Shown: positions 36,530 to 39,020 of the stretch, in pieces
Numbering within the stretch: the stretch's first letter is position 1
Layout of the letters: each line of letters opens with the position of its first letter
Program-made: the position numbers and the translations under genes
Notes under the pieces: generated by a model
The model's database searches: none
Seen by the model: only the letters and a program-made list of their open reading frames with translations
What the model was told of the DNA's origin: nothing
IMG/VR virus record: IMGVR_UViG_3300025312_000222
Coordinates: 1 to 39,020 of that record
Strand: one strand, 5' to 3'
Length of the DNA stretch: 39,020 nucleotides
From: a virus

Positions 36530-39020
36530 TTAAGCGTCACCTAATTGAAAACTTCTAAATTTAACTCTTGTTAAATCTACTGCACCTCCTGGAGCAAATA
36601 CAGCAACAAAATAGCCTGAAAAACCGAATGCACCCTGATCTTCCCAAAAAGCGACAAGAGTATCTTGAATGGTCAGGACCGACTCGCCGTGATCTGACCA
36701 TTGGTAGCCAGAAATATCAGGTGTGTATACATCAGTAGGGAAACGTTGACCGAGAAGATCCCATGTATTCCCTTCCGAATTAATCTGGGCAACATACACG
36801 CAGTCAACGCCTGAACCAAAGTAGCCTAGGCGTGATGAAAAAATGGGGCGACCGTTAAATGCTTGAAGACGACAGCCTTGTGTCCAGCCTCCTCCCCACG
36901 GGATAAATGTGTTCCCGTCAAAGTCGTTGGTTGCGTGTGGGAATCGGTTAGGATAATTTTGTCCGTATGTAACACCTTCGATGATAAGTTGCTCATGATG
37001 CCAATCTCCGATTCCGTCACATTCTGCATACCACCATGATCCAAGATCGCCAAGATCCCCGCTTCCACTAATCTGACCCACCCCGTTCCACCAGAAGCTA
37101 TGAATAATAGCGGGCGTTTCACTAGGTCCATCGTGATGGCAGAAGACAATGTCTTGGGGAACGAAGATATCCTGAGTTGCGGATCCATAATTGCCTTGTG
37201 GGTCACCAGGAGATCCGACCGTGAATATAGAAGGGTTAGTTGTACCAACTGGATCTGGAGCTGGAGACGGATGCGGAAGCTGCATGTCTTCCCAATTAGA
37301 TCCTGCCCAACGCCAAAGAAAAAAATATGACTCATTCGGTGGTATCTCATCTGGATCAATCTCTTCAAATAGAACATATGGAATTCCTAATGGAGACGCT
37401 CTTACCCGCATTCGGTAGTCAAAATCTCCGACTCGCGTTGGTGCTGTTGCACTTGGATACGCAGTTTGTCCAGAACCTAACTCGGTGAGCGTATCAGCGG
37501 ATGTATCGTACTTCTTGCATCTCCACCACCATCCGCCTGCACCAAAGTCATCAGATACTCTATTTTCACCCCAAATAATCCAAACGTCTTCTCCGTCAGT
37601 GTCCATGTTGGGAGAGTTGAAGATGTGGGTAGTAGATGGAGCGCCGTTGCCTGTCACATTGTCTTCGATCAAGCTCCACGTCTGACTACCAGCGTCCCAT
37701 TTTTTCAACACTAGCCACCAGTCGCCGCCTGTACCAGTTCCAGACTGTTCGACCCAGAGAATGTAAATATCACCATTGTCAATGACGACAATGTCTTTCA
37801 TGAGGATATCGTTATTTATTCCTCCACGATCCAATGCATGGTCTGTAAATGGCCATCCGGTGTCTCCCAATGGTATATCTCCGTTCACAGACTCCATTCT
37901 TCCATCAACAAGTTGATATTCCCACACGTTCAGAACTAATTCCTCACCTGTGGGATCGTCCATAATAAGCACATCATCGAAAATATACAATTTATCACCA
38001 TGCGTACAGCCCATGAGGTTAGAGAAATCGTTGAACTCCCACTTCTCTTGGTTGAACTTTGACATCTTCCAACTCGGAACTGGGTCGTACCCGGACACTG
38101 GACAAAATCTAACTTTCTGTACTTCTAGCCATCGGTCAGGCGGATTAGTTGGAATAGACGGCTCCCAGGAGAGTTCGTTACCGATCTCGAACGATACGAT
38201 GTCACCCCCTTTGAGCTCAACATAACGTGGCGCACCGTCATCTTCGATAGCTCTGCCAGGCGAGATGACGAAACCAAATCCGCCGGTCGTGAGTAACATA
38301 TACTCCGATGTCATCGCCACCCATTTCTGAGTATTGTTCGTATTCCAATAGACAGGAAGACCTACTCTGACAGGCACTCCATTGACACGCATGACCACGA
38401 CAGAACTAGAATTAGTCTTTGCGGATCCAGAGTTGAAACGAGCGAGAATATTTACTTCGTACTTTCCCGACAACCCTGGCTCTATCTCGAATGTCTTAGT
38501 ATAATCTAGCGTACCCTTGCGTTCCTCCTTGTTTGGATCAAGAGTCTTATACTGTGTGTCTTTGACCCAATCAGTATCAACGATGCTCGTCGTTGCGCTT
38601 CCATTGTTGATTCCATCTGCTGCATTGAAGGTCGTCCAATCGCGAAGCGTCACTCTCATTGTGAATAATCCTTCTGTGGGGTCATTTGGCTGAGAATTGT
38701 TCGATACTCGAACATAATAGATGTCACCGGCCGATGCCGTCCACTCTCTGAGCCAAGGTTCCCATCCACCTGTTTCGTCATATGATGGATGATTCGAGTA
38801 CGGACCTGTATCACTGATACTTCCGACATAGCTCGCAGTTAGAATATCGTCCAAATCATTAACTGGATCGGAAATAGGTCCATAGATATCTAAGAAATGT
38901 CTGTACTCCGCTTCAATACCATAGCCAGATGGATTCAAAATCGAAAGAGAAACGTACCCATCATCAGGTACTTCAATTCTATACCATACAGACGGAGAAT
39001 TGTCTTCAGATTGGCTGGTT
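36530..39020 (-). CDS. Large tail-fibre/receptor-binding-like protein (5' end outside window)
   Basis: The frame is open from the window edge to 36530, about 829 codons; the TTG at 38938 is not a credible start since VWYRIEVPDDGYVSL precedes it in frame. It begins with a PPC-like beta-sandwich (WLREWTASAGDIYYVRV), then a jelly-roll region (about 160-290), then repeated blades with Trp motifs (WVEQSGTGTGGDWWLVLKKW, WIIWGENRV, WWWRCKKYD) as in beta-propellers. Likely sugar- or receptor-binding. The region is visibly richer in G+C than the rest of the window. Confidence 0.7.
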   Translation of the reverse strand, partial: TSQSEDNSPSVWYRIEVPDDGYVSLSILNPSGYGIEAEYRHFLDIYGPISDPVNDLDDILTASYVGSISDTGPYSNHPSYDETGGWEPWLREWTASAGDIYYVRVSNNSQPNDPTEGLFTMRVTLRDWTTFNAADGINNGSATTSIVDTDWVKDTQYKTLDPNKEERKGTLDYTKTFEIEPGLSGKYEVNILARFNSGSAKTNSSSVVVMRVNGVPVRVGLPVYWNTNNTQKWVAMTSEYMLLTTGGFGFVISPGRAIEDDGAPRYVELKGGDIVSFEIGNELSWEPSIPTNPPDRWLEVQKVRFCPVSGYDPVPSWKMSKFNQEKWEFNDFSNLMGCTHGDKLYIFDDVLIMDDPTGEELVLNVWEYQLVDGRMESVNGDIPLGDTGWPFTDHALDRGGINNDILMKDIVVIDNGDIYILWVEQSGTGTGGDWWLVLKKWDAGSQTWSLIEDNVTGNGAPSTTHIFNSPNMDTDGEDVWIIWGENRVSDDFGAGGWWWRCKKYDTSADTLTELGSGQTAYPSATAPTRVGDFDYRMRVRASPLGIPYVLFEEIDPDEIPPNESYFFLWRWAGSNWEDMQLPHPSPAPDPVGTTNPSIFTVGSPGDPQGNYGSATQDIFVPQDIVFCHHDGPSETPAIIHSFWWNGVGQISGSGDLGDLGSWWYAECDGIGDWHHEQLIIEGVTYGQNYPNRFPHATNDFDGNTFIPWGGGWTQGCRLQAFNGRPIFSSRLGYFGSGVDCVYVAQINSEGNTWDLLGQRFPTDVYTPDISGYQWSDHGESVLTIQDTLVAFWEDQGAFGFSGYFVAVFAPGGAVDLTRVKFRSFQLGDA

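Overview
The window is part of the genome of a large, AT-rich tailed double-stranded DNA phage. It carries terminase, portal, holin, endolysin and tail-fibre genes together with a nearly complete replication kit. The gene set (DnaE-type polymerase with PHP domain, class II ribonucleotide reductase, ThyX, Cas4-like nuclease, M15-type endolysin, RF-1-like protein, tmRNA, large tRNA set) most resembles big virulent actinobacteriophages. That host assignment is an inference, and the base composition is much lower in G+C than a Streptomyces host would have. No integrase, repressor or insertion sequence is visible.

Layout. 1-1110 (+) is non-coding: tRNA-Thr(GGT), a large structured stretch, tRNA-Thr(CGT), tRNA-Gln(CTG), a terminator, then a separate RNA gene of about 330 nt with its own promoter and terminator. 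1186-2298 (+) holds a lipoprotein-like ORF, a family-4-type uracil-DNA glycosylase and a small membrane protein. 2295-3922 (-) is a lysis/cell-wall block: an M15 peptidase endolysin and a coiled-coil plus TIM-barrel-like protein split by a probable -1 frameshift. 3960-4825 (-) is an array of seven tRNAs (Ser, Leu, Leu, Leu, Leu, Tyr, Ser in transcription order) behind a TTGACA promoter. 4844-23060 (-) is the DNA-metabolism block: Endo VII, Cas4-like nuclease, macro domain, Holliday-junction-resolvase-like nuclease, vWA protein, RecA, DNA polymerase III alpha, SSB-like protein, primase, tmRNA, NrdJ, HNH endonuclease, ThyX, RF-1-like protein and DnaB helicase. 23289-35717 (+) is the late block: TerS, TerL, portal, a giant glycosyltransferase, membrane proteins, holin, an HD nucleotidase, then a sugar-modification island of glycosyltransferases and methyltransferases. 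35701-39020 (-) holds a lysozyme-like secreted protein that appears to start at ATT, a MerR-like HTH protein and the C-terminal part of a large fibre protein running off the window end.

How it works together. The left block builds a largely host-independent replisome and dNTP supply. Translation is remodelled by ten tRNAs, a phage tmRNA with an unusually long tag and a GGQ release-factor-like protein. Promoters look sigma70-like, several with an extended -10 of the form TGC-TAnnnT. Some lie so close to start codons that leaderless mRNAs are likely. The late operon starts with a promoter followed at once by a hairpin and U-run, which looks like an attenuator.

The most interesting items are the unassigned structured RNAs (about 78-427, 772-1105 and 30757-30870), the tmRNA/RF-1 pair, the slippery site at 2960-2966, the short-variable-loop leucine tRNAs and the ATT-started lysozyme-like gene.
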